64,000 nucleotides of DNA from Candidatus Methylopumilus turicensis (GTDB lineage Bacteria; Pseudomonadota; Gammaproteobacteria; Burkholderiales; Methylophilaceae), in assembly GCF_000953015.1 (NCBI RefSeq), contig NZ_LN794158.1, forward strand, positions 248,001 through 312,000, read 5' to 3'. This document shows, in pieces, positions 27,274 to 36,733 of this stretch. The notes beneath the pieces were generated by a model. That model saw nothing but the letters and a program-made list of their open reading frames with translations, ran no database searches and was not told the origin of the DNA. Both the position numbers and the translations under genes were made by a program. The stretch's first letter is position 1, and every line of letters begins with the position of its first letter.

Positions 27274-29193
27274 ATGAAAACTTCCCGCCGCCATCTCGAA
27301 CTGCTTGCCCCTGCAAAAAATGCCGATTTTGGTATTGAGGCGATTAATCACGGCGCAGATGCAGTCTATATTGGTGGCCCAGCCTATGGCGCACGTGCCA
27401 AAGCCCCAAATACAGTTGAAGATATCGCAAGATTAATCAAACACGCGCATCGTTTTAATGCTGAAGTGTTTGTAGCGCTTAATACTATTTTTCATGACAA
27501 TGAATTAGAAGGTGCGCGTGAGATCGTTTATCAGCTTTATGATGCTGGTGTCGATGCGCTCATTGTCCAGGACATGGGCCTACTGGAAATGGATTTGCCA
27601 CCTATTCAGCTTCATGCCAGCACACAAACTGATATTCGCACCGTTGAAAAAGCCAAGTTTCTAGATCAAGTGGGCTTCTCGCAAATCGTCTTAGCGCGTG
27701 AGCTAGACTTAAAAACCATTCAGCAAATCGCTGATGCAACTACCTGCAATTTAGAGTTTTTTGTGCATGGCGCTTTGTGTGTGGCGTTTAGCGGACAGTG
27801 TTTTATTAGCCATGCCCACACAGGTCGAAGCGCCAATCGTGGCGAGTGCTCGCAAGAGTGCCGTTTGCCTTACCGTTTAGAAGATTCCCAAGGCCGTGTA
27901 ATAGGCAACGACAAGCATTACTTATCCATGAAAGATAATGACCAAAGCGCAAACCTGCGTGCTTTGATTGGCGCGGGGATTAGCTCATTCAAAATTGAGG
28001 GGCGCTACAAAGATTTACCCTATGTAAAGAACGCCACCGCGCATTATCGTCAGCTGATAGATGAAATTTTGCTGGATATGCCTGAGTATGCAAAAACTTC
28101 TTCTGGCATCACCACGTTTAGCTTTACGCCTCAACCTGAAAAAACCTTTAACCGAAGCGCAACGGATTATTTTGTAAACGGTCGTCAAGATGATATTGGT
28201 GCATTTGATACCCCTAAATTTTCGGGGGAAGAAGTGGGCAAAGTCACTAAAGTGGCTAAAGATTCTTTTGAGGTTGATAGCCAAATTGCGCTTCATAACG
28301 GTGACGGCCTATGCTTTTTTGATGTGCATAAAGAGTTGGTCGGCATGCGTATTAACACCGTTGAAGGTAAGCGCTTAACACCCAATGAAATGCCTGAGGA
28401 TATGCGCCGTGGCATGACGCTTTATCGTAATCGCGACCAAGCTTTTATGCGCTTACTAGAAAAAGATTCGGCCACACGCAAAATTCCTGTAGAGATGCAT
28501 TTTTATGAAACGTCAGATGGCTTTGCACTTAGCGTGACGGATAGTGATGGGCTGAACGCCACTGCACTTTGCCAAGTAGAAAAGCAGCCTGCACAGCAAG
28601 CAGAAAAAGCTGAAGCCAGTTTGCGTGAGAATTTAGCAAAATTAGGCAGTACCGATTTTGTGGTGAGTGCCATTTCATTCGATTTATCGCAAGCGTGGTT
28701 TGTGCCAGCATCGAGCATTAATGCGCTTAGACGCGATGCCATTGAACAACTCACCGCAGTGCGTATTGCTAGCTATCAGCGTCCTGAAAAGCGCATGCCA
28801 GCGAATCCACCAGCCATTTATCCTGAAGATACTTTGAGCTACCTTGCCAATGTGTATAACAAAAAAGCCCGCGCTTTTTATGAGAAGCATGGCGTTAAAA
28901 TGATTGCGGCGGCTTACGAGGCAAACCAAGAGTTAGATGAAGTGCCGCTCATGATTACCAAACACTGTTTGCGCTTTAGTCACGGCATGTGTCCTAAAGA
29001 GGCCAAGGGCGTCATTGGTGTGCAAGGCACGGTGACTGCGGAGCCAATGACTTTGATTAATGGCAACGATAGGTTTACGCTTAAATTTGATTGTAAACCT
29101 TGCGAAATGCACGTGATGGGCAAGATTCGTAAGCCCATCCTGCAAATGCCGCCGCCGCAGCCTTTGCAGTTTATTCCAAGAGTTAAATCTTAG
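27274..29193 (+). CDS. rlhA: 23S rRNA 5-hydroxycytidine C2501 synthase (U32 family)
   Basis: This 639-residue protein aligns over its full length, as I recall it, with E. coli RlhA (YdcP, ~650 residues). That enzyme hydroxylates C2501 of 23S rRNA using prephenate-dependent chemistry. Markers are HLELLAPAKNADFGIEAINHG, IVQDMGLLEMDLPPI, the Cys-rich HGALCVAFSGQCF and RGECSQECRLPY, and SFKIEGRYKDL. The C-terminal ITKHCLRFSHGMCP and KFDCKPCEMHV stretches add four more Cys. The shorter U32 members TrhP and UbiU/UbiV lack this C-terminal part. The stop overlaps the convergent receptor gene by 4 bases. Confidence 0.88.
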   Translation: MKTSRRHLELLAPAKNADFGIEAINHGADAVYIGGPAYGARAKAPNTVEDIARLIKHAHRFNAEVFVALNTIFHDNELEGAREIVYQLYDAGVDALIVQDMGLLEMDLPPIQLHASTQTDIRTVEKAKFLDQVGFSQIVLARELDLKTIQQIADATTCNLEFFVHGALCVAFSGQCFISHAHTGRSANRGECSQECRLPYRLEDSQGRVIGNDKHYLSMKDNDQSANLRALIGAGISSFKIEGRYKDLPYVKNATAHYRQLIDEILLDMPEYAKTSSGITTFSFTPQPEKTFNRSATDYFVNGRQDDIGAFDTPKFSGEEVGKVTKVAKDSFEVDSQIALHNGDGLCFFDVHKELVGMRINTVEGKRLTPNEMPEDMRRGMTLYRNRDQAFMRLLEKDSATRKIPVEMHFYETSDGFALSVTDSDGLNATALCQVEKQPAQQAEKAEASLRENLAKLGSTDFVVSAISFDLSQAWFVPASSINALRRDAIEQLTAVRIASYQRPEKRMPANPPAIYPEDTLSYLANVYNKKARAFYEKHGVKMIAAAYEANQELDEVPLMITKHCLRFSHGMCPKEAKGVIGVQGTVTAEPMTLINGNDRFTLKFDCKPCEMHVMGKIRKPILQMPPPQPLQFIPRVKS

Positions 29194-31340
29194 AAGTGAT
29201 AGGTGAGTGTTGCGCGAGCAGTAAGCGGCGCACCAGGCGTGAGGTTGTTATTGGTATGCGCACTCGCCACGTAGTCTTTATTCGTAAGATTTTCTACGTT
29301 CAACTGTAGTTGCATTTTATCTGTGGCTTTCCAAAAAAGGGCTGCATCTACACGCGCGAAGCCAGGCAGTATTGTGCTTGCTGTTGTGCTTGGCGTAAGC
29401 GCGTACATTTGAGATCTGCTGACCACACCTATTGCGGCGCCCCAGGTCTCATTAAAGTCGTAGCGGTTCCACAATGAAAATGTATGGCTAGGCGTTTGGC
29501 CAAGCGTGGCGCCAGCAATATAACTAAGTCCACTGATGGTCATCGCTTTGGTAAACGTGGCATCTTGGTAGCTATAACCACCTACCATACTCCAGCGGTC
29601 AGTTATTTTTCCTGCAATACCAAACTCAGCGCCTTTTGTTAGCTGGCCGTCGATGATGGTATTTTGGGCGGTGTTGGCTGGATCTGTGATGGCTACGTTT
29701 TTTCGTTCTAGCTCATATATAGCCGCTGTTAGAGATAATTGAGGCGTGATGTCATATTTTGCGCCAAGCTCTTTGTTGATGAATTTTTCAGGCTGCAATG
29801 ACTTGGTCGTTGCCGTTAAGCTAATCAGTTGGTCGCCAGCGCGAGGCACATAAGAAAGGCTGTATGAACCATAAACAGAGAGATTTTCAAGTGGCTTGAA
29901 AATCAATCCGGCGCGCGGTGAAACAAGACTGTCTGTCACGTCAAAAGTCTGACTTGTTTTAATGTTGTCATAGTTTGTTTTTAGTTGATCATGACGGACA
30001 CCTACAATGGCCTCCCACTGCTCGCTAATCTTAATTTGATCCTGCACATACAACGCAAATATATCGATTTCGCTGGCCTGATTGCGTGAAGTATTGCTCA
30101 GGCTGATTGGGAGAGTGTAAGTCGGGCTGAGAGCTGAAACGCTAGATGAAATTCTTTCGCTATTGCCAGCAATGAATCTTGCGTTGGTGGTTTTTTGTGT
30201 GCCAACTTCCATGCCCGCCAAGAGTTGATGTTCAAAGCGACCGGTATTGATTTTGTAAATAATATCGGTTTGATTGATAAAGTTTTTTCGGTCAGTCGTA
30301 TCACGATACGCGCCGACAGCAAATAGATTGTTGGCCACAGCGCCGTCAGCATAAACGTTCTGATAAAACTTATCGTAACTTGCATAGCGGGTGCGATTTC
30401 GGATACTGAGATTGTCGTTGAAGGCATGCTCAATCATCGCGTTCAATGCTTTTGTTTCAGTTTCGTTTGGGCTTAAGCTCGCATTGCCATAAAACGTTTT
30501 GTAATCTTCCAAGCGATATGGACGATTGTTCAACTCACTCCCAATCGATGGAATGCCTCGGTCACCAATATGCTGATCTTTAAAATACTCAGCGCCAAAA
30601 GTAATTTTGGTGTTTTCAGTTGGCGTGATGGTAAACGTTGGATTAACCCCATATCGCTTTAGATTAACGCCGCTTCGATAGCTGTCTGATTCTTCATAAA
30701 CAGCATTCAGCCTAAAAGCGGCCACGTCATTAATACCATTGCCAATATCGATGCTGGTACGTTTTTGATTGTAAGCGCCATAAGTGGCTTTAATTTCTCT
30801 GACAGGATCCCAGCCAGCTTCTTTTGATACGCGATTAATCGCGCCGCCTGACGCTCCTCGACCAAAAGCCATGCCGTTTGGGCCTTTAAGAACCTCTACA
30901 CGATCGGTATTGTAAAAGTCTCGGTAAGTTTGCACATCATCGCGAATGCCATCTAAATAAAAGTCGCCGGTTGTAACGCCACTTCCTCGAAAGTTAAGTG
31001 CATCGCGGTTGCCTTCACCTTGCGATGCAGTAACGCCAGGCACATATCGAACGGCATCAGACATGCTTTGAACGGATTGGTCACTCATTTGCTCTTGGGT
31101 AACCACAGAAACGGATTGAGGAACATCAATAAGCGGCCTATCCGTTTTTGTAGCGGTTAAGGACCTTTTTGCTTGGTAACCTTTAACTGGCTTTGTGTCG
31201 CTGATCCGCTTGGCGGCTACCTCAACCTTATCAATATTGAGTGCGGCTACTTTTAATGTCTCAGCATGCGCTTGCCCAATTGATGCGCTCAGTACTGCAA
31301 AAGTGAAGTATCCAAGGGGTTTTGAATGACGATTTTTCAT
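29190..31340 (-). CDS. TonB-dependent siderophore receptor (catecholate type)
   Basis: A 716-residue outer-membrane receptor. The signal peptide ends near AHA (residue 26) and a TonB-box-like VEVAAKRI follows. The plug domain has DVPQSVSVVTQEQM, FYLDGIRDDVQTYRDFYN and GPNGMAFGRGASGGAINRVSK. The beta-barrel ends in the aromatic TLTYHF. The plug most resembles Fiu-like catecholate receptors, but the ligand cannot be fixed. Two Fur boxes lie just upstream (31356-31405), so iron repression is expected. Separate promoter from the tonB-piuC set, with the PepSY gene ending 99 bases upstream. Confidence 0.92.
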   Translation of the reverse strand: MKNRHSKPLGYFTFAVLSASIGQAHAETLKVAALNIDKVEVAAKRISDTKPVKGYQAKRSLTATKTDRPLIDVPQSVSVVTQEQMSDQSVQSMSDAVRYVPGVTASQGEGNRDALNFRGSGVTTGDFYLDGIRDDVQTYRDFYNTDRVEVLKGPNGMAFGRGASGGAINRVSKEAGWDPVREIKATYGAYNQKRTSIDIGNGINDVAAFRLNAVYEESDSYRSGVNLKRYGVNPTFTITPTENTKITFGAEYFKDQHIGDRGIPSIGSELNNRPYRLEDYKTFYGNASLSPNETETKALNAMIEHAFNDNLSIRNRTRYASYDKFYQNVYADGAVANNLFAVGAYRDTTDRKNFINQTDIIYKINTGRFEHQLLAGMEVGTQKTTNARFIAGNSERISSSVSALSPTYTLPISLSNTSRNQASEIDIFALYVQDQIKISEQWEAIVGVRHDQLKTNYDNIKTSQTFDVTDSLVSPRAGLIFKPLENLSVYGSYSLSYVPRAGDQLISLTATTKSLQPEKFINKELGAKYDITPQLSLTAAIYELERKNVAITDPANTAQNTIIDGQLTKGAEFGIAGKITDRWSMVGGYSYQDATFTKAMTISGLSYIAGATLGQTPSHTFSLWNRYDFNETWGAAIGVVSRSQMYALTPSTTASTILPGFARVDAALFWKATDKMQLQLNVENLTNKDYVASAHTNNNLTPGAPLTARATLTYHF

Positions 31341-31355
31341 TGCGCGGCTTTAGTT

Positions 31356-31405
31356 TGTAAATGATAATGATCCTCATCTTATAGTAAATGAGAATCATTA
31401 TCAAT
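31356..31405 (-). promoter_or_regulatory. Two Fur boxes upstream of the TonB receptor
   Basis: AAATGATAATGATCCTCAT (within 31358-31376) and AAATGAGAATCATTATCAA (within 31385-31403) both match the 19-bp Fur consensus GATAATGATAATCATTATC closely. They lie 15-65 bases before the receptor start, over the probable promoter. Fur with iron should repress the gene. Confidence 0.88.
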
Positions 31406-31439
31406 TAAAAGTTACGTACTCTGAGAGAATTGCCTGATC

Positions 31440-31721
31440 TTACTTTTCAATTTCCGCGGCCACAATCGCTAATAATTTCATGTCGAAATAGATTTCGACC
31501 TTTTTGTTTTGCTTGTTTTTACCGTACATCTCGTAGCAATTGTTCTCAATCTTTAAGGTTTTAATCGTGTAACCTTCCTCAATGAGCACTTGTTTCAAGT
31601 CATCTTGATTTGCCCATTCCGATTGAGGGTAAGCTTTGCAAGTAACTGCCGCTTGCACTTTGCTTACCATCAAGCCAAGCAATAAAACTAAGAATAAGCT
31701 TTTCATGTTTTTATTTTTCAT
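31440..31721 (-). CDS. PepSY-domain small secreted protein
   Basis: A 93-residue protein with a signal peptide (MKSLFLVLLLGLMVSKVQA) and one PepSY-like domain: WANQDDLKQVLIEEGYTIKT, then NNCYEMYGKNKQNKKVEIYFD. It has two cysteines after the signal. PepSY proteins are often found next to TonB receptors and iron reductases. The ATG directly follows the piuC TAA with no gap, so it is translationally coupled; an internal start five codons on would also give a good signal peptide. Role in iron handling is inferred from the operon. Confidence 0.75.
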   Translation of the reverse strand: MKNKNMKSLFLVLLLGLMVSKVQAAVTCKAYPQSEWANQDDLKQVLIEEGYTIKTLKIENNCYEMYGKNKQNKKVEIYFDMKLLAIVAAEIEK

Positions 31722-32402
31722 TTAAGTATCAGCCCACATGCGAATTAAATTATGGTAATTTCCAGTGAGTCGAATCACTGCCGCACTGTCGCCATGTTCT
31801 TGCCGTAATGTTGAAATGGCGGCATCCATGTCAAACAATAAAGTTCTCTGTGCGTCATCTCGAATCATGCTTTGTGTCCAAAAAAAGCAGGCAATTCTGG
31901 CACCTTTTGAGACAGGTCTTACATGATGCAAACTAGTACCGGGGTATAAAACCATATCGCCAGCTGGAAGCTTTACAGACTGAACGCCATAGGTGTCTTC
32001 AATCACTAACTCTCCTCCCTCATAGCTTTCTGGAGGGGAGATAAATAAAGTAGATGAAATATCCGTACGAACATGGTTGCCAGTTAAAGCGTGGGTTCTA
32101 ACTGCGTTATCAATATGTGCTCCAAAATCCATCCCTTCACGATATTGATTGAAAAGCGGTGGGTAGATTTTTTTAGGCAGTGCCGCTGAGAAAAATAGCG
32201 CATTTCGACTCAAGGCTTGCAACACAATTTTTCTGCTGGTTTCTGCAAACTCAGACTCTTCAGGTAGTTGCATATTCCGTTTGACCTGCGCTGACTGAGT
32301 GCCGGCCGTCACCTTGCCATCCACCCAGTTTGCCTTTGCCATTAAGTCTTGAAGCTTCGCTAGCTCCTCAGGGTTTAAAACATTAGGAATACGGAGAAGC
32401 AT
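31722..32402 (-). CDS. piuC: Fe(II)/2-oxoglutarate dioxygenase, PiuC/YbiX type
   Basis: A 226-residue PKHD-type hydroxylase. The iron ligands are seen as [10 protein letters not shown] (His-x-Asp) and the distal [20 protein letters not shown], whose Arg binds 2-oxoglutarate. The N-terminus [20 protein letters not shown] is typical. PiuC genes regularly follow PiuA/Fiu-type receptors, as here, and are iron-repressed, but the substrate is not established. It is 12 bases after the receptor stop and abuts the PepSY gene. Confidence 0.93.
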   Translation of the reverse strand: MLLRIPNVLNPEELAKLQDLMAKANWVDGKVTAGTQSAQVKRNMQLPEESEFAETSRKIVLQALSRNALFFSAALPKKIYPPLFNQYREGMDFGAHIDNAVRTHALTGNHVRTDISSTLFISPPESYEGGELVIEDTYGVQSVKLPAGDMVLYPGTSLHHVRPVSKGARIACFFWTQSMIRDDAQRTLLFDMDAAISTLRQEHGDSAAVIRLTGNYHNLIRMWADT

Positions 32403-32414
32403 TGTGCTATTTCC

Positions 32415-34634
32415 TTAAAATTTAAATTCAGTCGTTAATATAATTGTACGACCATTGCCTGGGACGCTAAAGCCGCCATTGTCGTAAATGGCATCGTAGT
32501 AAACTTTATCTAGTAAGTTCTTAGCATTCAATTTAACAGCCCATTTTTTTTCTTCATAAGTCAGCATTGCATCTACACGGGCGTAACCTGGAAGCACATT
32601 TGGATCAAAGTTTCCATTAGTGAAATTAGAGCCCGCACTTCCAGATGGGTTATATCCGTATCGCTCACCCTTAGCCTCCAAGCCCATACCAAACTTCAAT
32701 TTGTCAGTGAGCTTGTAAGTGCTCCAAATGTTAAATGTGACCGGCGGAGTATTCCTAGGCCGTTGACCTTTATATCCCGCATAGGCAGGTGTGATGACAC
32801 CAGTGTTTGCGTTCACATTTTCCGCCACTTCTAGAATTTCAGCATCCATCAAAGCTAAGCCACTGAAGACTTCCCACTTATTAGTGATTCGGCCTGCGAG
32901 TTCAAATTCAACACCATTGGTACGACGTTTTTTGGTCAAAATTGCAGCAGTTGATTCGAGGTCAGTATTTCTTTCCCAATCTTTGGTTGTCGTGTAAATC
33001 GCAGTTCTTAAAGCGAGGTCGCCATCCAAAAGGAGCCATTTTGCACCAGCCTCAATAGTCTTGCTTCGCTCTGCTGGCATTGGGGCAACCGTTAATTGAT
33101 AAAGGTCGGCAGTTGGACTGAATGAGTCACTCCAGCTCAGATAATAGTGCTTTTCTGGAGTGTGGTGATACGACAATGCACTGCGATAGCTATTCTCACC
33201 ATAACTTAGTTTAGGGGAGGTTGCGCTCGAGTACTCTGCGCGGAGCTCATCTCTGCGTAAACCGAATAACACATCCCATTTAGGGGCAATGGTAATGGTG
33301 TCTTGCGCATAAACGGCGTAGTTGTCAGCATTAAACTTTGATGGATTCGTTGTTGTACTTTCTGCATCAGGCATATAAAGTGCGCCACTTCCTAAATCCA
33401 GATCGCGCAAACTATTGCGATAGTTTTTTTCTTTTAAGTATTCGACACCGCTTAAGAATTGATGCTTGAATCCTGCAAAATCAAACTTCGTGCTGAAGTC
33501 GGACTGTAGCGTTTGTGTTTGGTAATGCATCTTTCGACTTTGATTTCCACCTACGCTGTAATCATGGGCTGGTAAGCTCGAGGAGTTTGGGGTTTTAGCC
33601 CAGTAAGCGCGCTCATAGTCCGCCGCCCGCAATTGTGTCCGAACCTGGCTGTCTTCACTAAATTTATGGGTGTATATCCCAGTGGTGACTGAAGTGGTGC
33701 TGTTATCAAAGTTTTGGTTGCCACCGTAATAAATGCTGTTGTTGATTGATGGCGTGTTCACAGGCCTTTTGTTTACAAAAGAAACGCCGTAATCTGGCTT
33801 ATCGTCTGTTTTGGTTGTGACATGGTTAAAGAAAAACTCATCGTTTGTCCCGATGCCGGTGCCAAAGCTTAATGCAATTCCTTGTCGGTCTAATCTTGGG
33901 CGATCGCCATTGGTCGGGTTTTTACGATAGTTTTCTTCAGCCCTATCCATTACGTTGATGCGAATCGCAGTAGTATCAGCCAACTTTTTATTAAAGTCGC
34001 CCGTTACCAAGTAATAGTCTTGACTACCCAAAGCCGCACTGATTTTATTTTCATCTTTGAGTTCAGCCATTTTACTCACTTGATTGATGACCCCGCCAGC
34101 TTGGCCGCGTCCAAACAACATTGCAGCGGAGCCACGCAAAACGTCGACCTGTTCTAGGTTGAATAGTTCACGATTGTATTGAGCAGTGTCGCGGATGCCA
34201 TCTAAATAAATATCACCGAAAGTATAAAAGCCACGCAACATCATATTGTCGCCAGCGCGTCCGCCTTCAGCGGCGTTAAATGTCAAGCCAGCAACGTTGG
34301 ATAGCGCTTCACGCAACGAACTAAGTTGCTGATCTTTAATGAGGCTCTTTGTGATCGTGGTCACTGCTTGTGGGATATCATGCGGGTCTTGTAACACTTT
34401 ACCAACGCGCGTTTTAGTGGCCTGGTAGCCAGTACTTGATTGGATAGCCGTTGCTTTGACGGTGACCTCAGCTAATTCTTTTTCTGAGGTTGCTTTCTCC
34501 AATTCCTCTTGTTTTTTTTGCGCTGTTTTGATCAATGCAGTCTCTGGTTCAGCCTGAGCAGTCATCGATTGCAATGCGATAAGCACGGCAAGAGAAATAC
34601 TTTTTTTGTATAGCATATTTTTTTTCGAGAACAT
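32415..34634 (-). CDS. TonB-dependent siderophore receptor (PiuA/Fiu type)
   Basis: A 739-residue outer-membrane receptor with a signal peptide ending near MTAQA and a Lys/Glu-rich stretch before the TonB-box-like AEVTVKATA. The plug carries DIPQAVTTITKSLI, IYLDGIRDTAQYNRELF and GSAAMLFGRGQAGGVINQVSK. The barrel ends RTIILTTEFKF. PiuA/Fiu relatives import iron-catecholates, and the following piuC supports that grouping. It sits between tonB (24 bases upstream) and piuC (12 bases downstream) behind the Fur boxes at 35453-35500. Length is normal. Confidence 0.93.
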   Translation of the reverse strand: MFSKKNMLYKKSISLAVLIALQSMTAQAEPETALIKTAQKKQEELEKATSEKELAEVTVKATAIQSSTGYQATKTRVGKVLQDPHDIPQAVTTITKSLIKDQQLSSLREALSNVAGLTFNAAEGGRAGDNMMLRGFYTFGDIYLDGIRDTAQYNRELFNLEQVDVLRGSAAMLFGRGQAGGVINQVSKMAELKDENKISAALGSQDYYLVTGDFNKKLADTTAIRINVMDRAEENYRKNPTNGDRPRLDRQGIALSFGTGIGTNDEFFFNHVTTKTDDKPDYGVSFVNKRPVNTPSINNSIYYGGNQNFDNSTTSVTTGIYTHKFSEDSQVRTQLRAADYERAYWAKTPNSSSLPAHDYSVGGNQSRKMHYQTQTLQSDFSTKFDFAGFKHQFLSGVEYLKEKNYRNSLRDLDLGSGALYMPDAESTTTNPSKFNADNYAVYAQDTITIAPKWDVLFGLRRDELRAEYSSATSPKLSYGENSYRSALSYHHTPEKHYYLSWSDSFSPTADLYQLTVAPMPAERSKTIEAGAKWLLLDGDLALRTAIYTTTKDWERNTDLESTAAILTKKRRTNGVEFELAGRITNKWEVFSGLALMDAEILEVAENVNANTGVITPAYAGYKGQRPRNTPPVTFNIWSTYKLTDKLKFGMGLEAKGERYGYNPSGSAGSNFTNGNFDPNVLPGYARVDAMLTYEEKKWAVKLNAKNLLDKVYYDAIYDNGGFSVPGNGRTIILTTEFKF

Positions 34635-34658
34635 TCTAAACTTTCTATAACAATTACA

Positions 34659-35411
34659 CTAACTATCGAGTGAGAATCTAATTGGCACAATCACGACACC
34701 GCTGACTGGCTGGTTGTTGCTACTGGCCGGGATAAACTTCCATGTTTTTACAACGTCGATTGCTGATTTATCCAATAACTCGTAGCCACTGCCTTTTTCG
34801 AGCAAGACTTTTTCTGCGTTTCCTTGTACGGAGACAAAAACCTTGAGGAGCACTTTGCCTTGCTCCCCTCTTCGTCTTGCCATGCCTGGGTACTCTGGAG
34901 CTGGATTGCGTAAGTAATCAGCACCAAATTTTGGCGCTACATAAACTGGGTTAGGCTCAGCTTTTTCTTCCCCTTTTCTAGGGGGCTCTGACGTAATTGG
35001 TCCTGAAGATTGATCAGTCTTGATTTCTGTTTCCAGTGGGTTTTTTGGCGCAAGATCTTTGTGACTGACTTGCGGCTTCTCAGGGATGGTAAATGTACTT
35101 ATTTCGTGAGCGCTTATTACAGGGCTTTCTTGCACTTTGGGGCTTACTTTTTGAACGATCGGCTCAGAAGGTGCGATTAAATTTTTCGATTCATTCATTA
35201 ACTTGATGGTGATCGGTGATTGAAACGAATTTAGGTTGGTGGGCGTTATGTTAACTTGTTGAAAAAGTAACAAGGCAGCGACTAAGTGTGCAATAGCAGA
35301 CAGCACCATAAATTTGCTTGTTGAAAGCTCATGTGTTTTTGGGGCGCTAAGATTGAGCCCGCTTTCCGCCTTACCGAAAGGATTAATATTAAAGGAGAAA
35401 GTTGAACTCAT
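34659..35411 (-). CDS. tonB: TonB energy-transducing protein
   Basis: This 250-residue periplasm-spanning protein passes proton-motive force to outer-membrane receptors. It has a 30-residue cytoplasmic part, one membrane helix (FMVLSAIAHLVAALLLFQQ, about 34-52) and a Pro/Lys/Glu-rich linker. The C-terminal TonB domain reads EYPGMARRRGEQGKVLLKVF, then AIDVVKTWKFIPA. It is the first gene of a Fur-controlled operon with the PiuA-type receptor, piuC and the PepSY gene. No exbB or exbD is adjacent, so those must be encoded elsewhere. Confidence 0.9.
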   Translation of the reverse strand: MSSTFSFNINPFGKAESGLNLSAPKTHELSTSKFMVLSAIAHLVAALLLFQQVNITPTNLNSFQSPITIKLMNESKNLIAPSEPIVQKVSPKVQESPVISAHEISTFTIPEKPQVSHKDLAPKNPLETEIKTDQSSGPITSEPPRKGEEKAEPNPVYVAPKFGADYLRNPAPEYPGMARRRGEQGKVLLKVFVSVQGNAEKVLLEKGSGYELLDKSAIDVVKTWKFIPASSNNQPVSGVVIVPIRFSLDS

Positions 35412-35452
35412 GATTCTTTAGATGAAACTCACAATTTGTTATCAATTAGATT

Positions 35453-35500
35453 AAATGATAATCATTCTCATCTAAAAAGTAAATAAGAATTATTCTCAAA
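35453..35500 (-). promoter_or_regulatory. Two Fur boxes upstream of tonB operon
   Basis: AAATGATAATCATTCTCATC (from 35453) and AAATAAGAATTATTCTCAAA (35481-35500) each fit the Fur consensus well. They lie 42-89 bases before the tonB start, and the spacing suggests two adjacent Fur dimers. Iron-dependent repression of the tonB-receptor-piuC-PepSY operon is expected. Confidence 0.87.
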
Positions 35501-35561
35501 AAGAAGTTGCGAGAGTTTCAACTCAAAGAGTATTTTTTTCGAGTGCTAAGTGACGCTAATA

Positions 35562-36632
35562 TTAAGGTGCTGGATTCATCATTCGTAAATGGAGGTCTTC
35601 AATTTCCAGCATCACCTCTGGTGATAGTTTTGTATCCCAAGCCGCCATATTTTCTTTGAGCTGGTGCATCTTCGTGGCACCAATAATGGTGCTGGTGACA
35701 AACCAACGGTGATACACAAAAGATAAAGCGAGTTGCGTTGGCGTTAGTCCATGCGCACGGGCCAGTTCTGCATATGCTTTGCTGGCTGGCGTGACATTTG
35801 GTTTTTTGTAGCGCTGTGAATAGCCCAGGAACTCAGTAATACGTCCAGGCGCTGCAGGGTCATCAATATACTTGCCAGTTAAATGTCCAAATGCCAAAGG
35901 TGAATAAGCAAGTAATCCCACATTCTCGCGGAATAACACTTCGGACATCCCAAATTCCATGCCACGATTAATTAAGTTATAGCAGTTTTGTACTGTGGCA
36001 ACGCGCGGTAAATCATATTCTTTGGCGATGCGTAAGAACTCCATTAGTCCCCAGGGCTGTTCATTGGATAGTCCGATGTATCTTATTTTTCCTTCTTTCA
36101 CCAATTCGGCCAAGGTTTCTAACTGGTTTCGAATCGTCACCCACTCTTTACGTTCGCCTTCGCCAAATTTACCTGAGACATATTCATTCGCAGGGTCGAA
36201 TAAATATTGCCCAAACATCGGCACGTTACGTTCAGGCCAATGCAATTGGTAAATATCGATGTAATCCGTTTGCATACGCTTGAGAGAGCCTTCAATTGCC
36301 TCGCGAATATTGGTGCTATCTAAGCATGGTGGGCCACCGCGTATCCAATCCATCCCTCGTCTTGGGCCAGCCACTTTGCCACCTAAAATAATCTTGTCGC
36401 GAGGCTGATTTTTGAGCCAATGGCCAATGATGGTTTCAGTTTTGGTATAAGTATCTGCCTTCGGTGGCACAGGATACATTTCTGCCGTGTCGATAAAGTT
36501 AATGCCTTGCGACATGGCATAATCGAGCTGGTTGAAAGCTTCGGCTTGTGTGTTTTGGTCGCCATAGGTCATGGTGCCCAAACAGATGGCAGAAACGTTT
36601 AAATCAGTGTTGGCTAACTTTCTATATTCCAT
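35562..36632 (-). CDS. tas: Aldo/keto reductase, Tas family
   Basis: A 356-residue NADPH-dependent reductase of the AKR superfamily. It matches E. coli Tas (346 residues) over its length: CLGTMTYGDQNTQAEAFNQLD, FIDTAEMYPVPPKADTYT (catalytic Asp/Tyr), DYIDIYQLHWPERNVP, GKIRYIGLSNEQPWG and STIIGATKMHQL. Tas suppresses a tyrosine requirement in starved E. coli, but its real substrate is unknown. It ends next to the iron block but lacks its own Fur box and is read towards it. Divergent from yoaA by 101 bases. Confidence 0.92.
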   Translation of the reverse strand: MEYRKLANTDLNVSAICLGTMTYGDQNTQAEAFNQLDYAMSQGINFIDTAEMYPVPPKADTYTKTETIIGHWLKNQPRDKIILGGKVAGPRRGMDWIRGGPPCLDSTNIREAIEGSLKRMQTDYIDIYQLHWPERNVPMFGQYLFDPANEYVSGKFGEGERKEWVTIRNQLETLAELVKEGKIRYIGLSNEQPWGLMEFLRIAKEYDLPRVATVQNCYNLINRGMEFGMSEVLFRENVGLLAYSPLAFGHLTGKYIDDPAAPGRITEFLGYSQRYKKPNVTPASKAYAELARAHGLTPTQLALSFVYHRWFVTSTIIGATKMHQLKENMAAWDTKLSPEVMLEIEDLHLRMMNPAP

Positions 36633-36733
36633 ATTTTGCCTATTAATTAATCTTTACCAACATTGTACCTGTAAGGCCGCCTCATAAAAGCATTACAATA
36701 TGGTCTTTGCAGTTCTTACTCTAAGAGTCAGCT

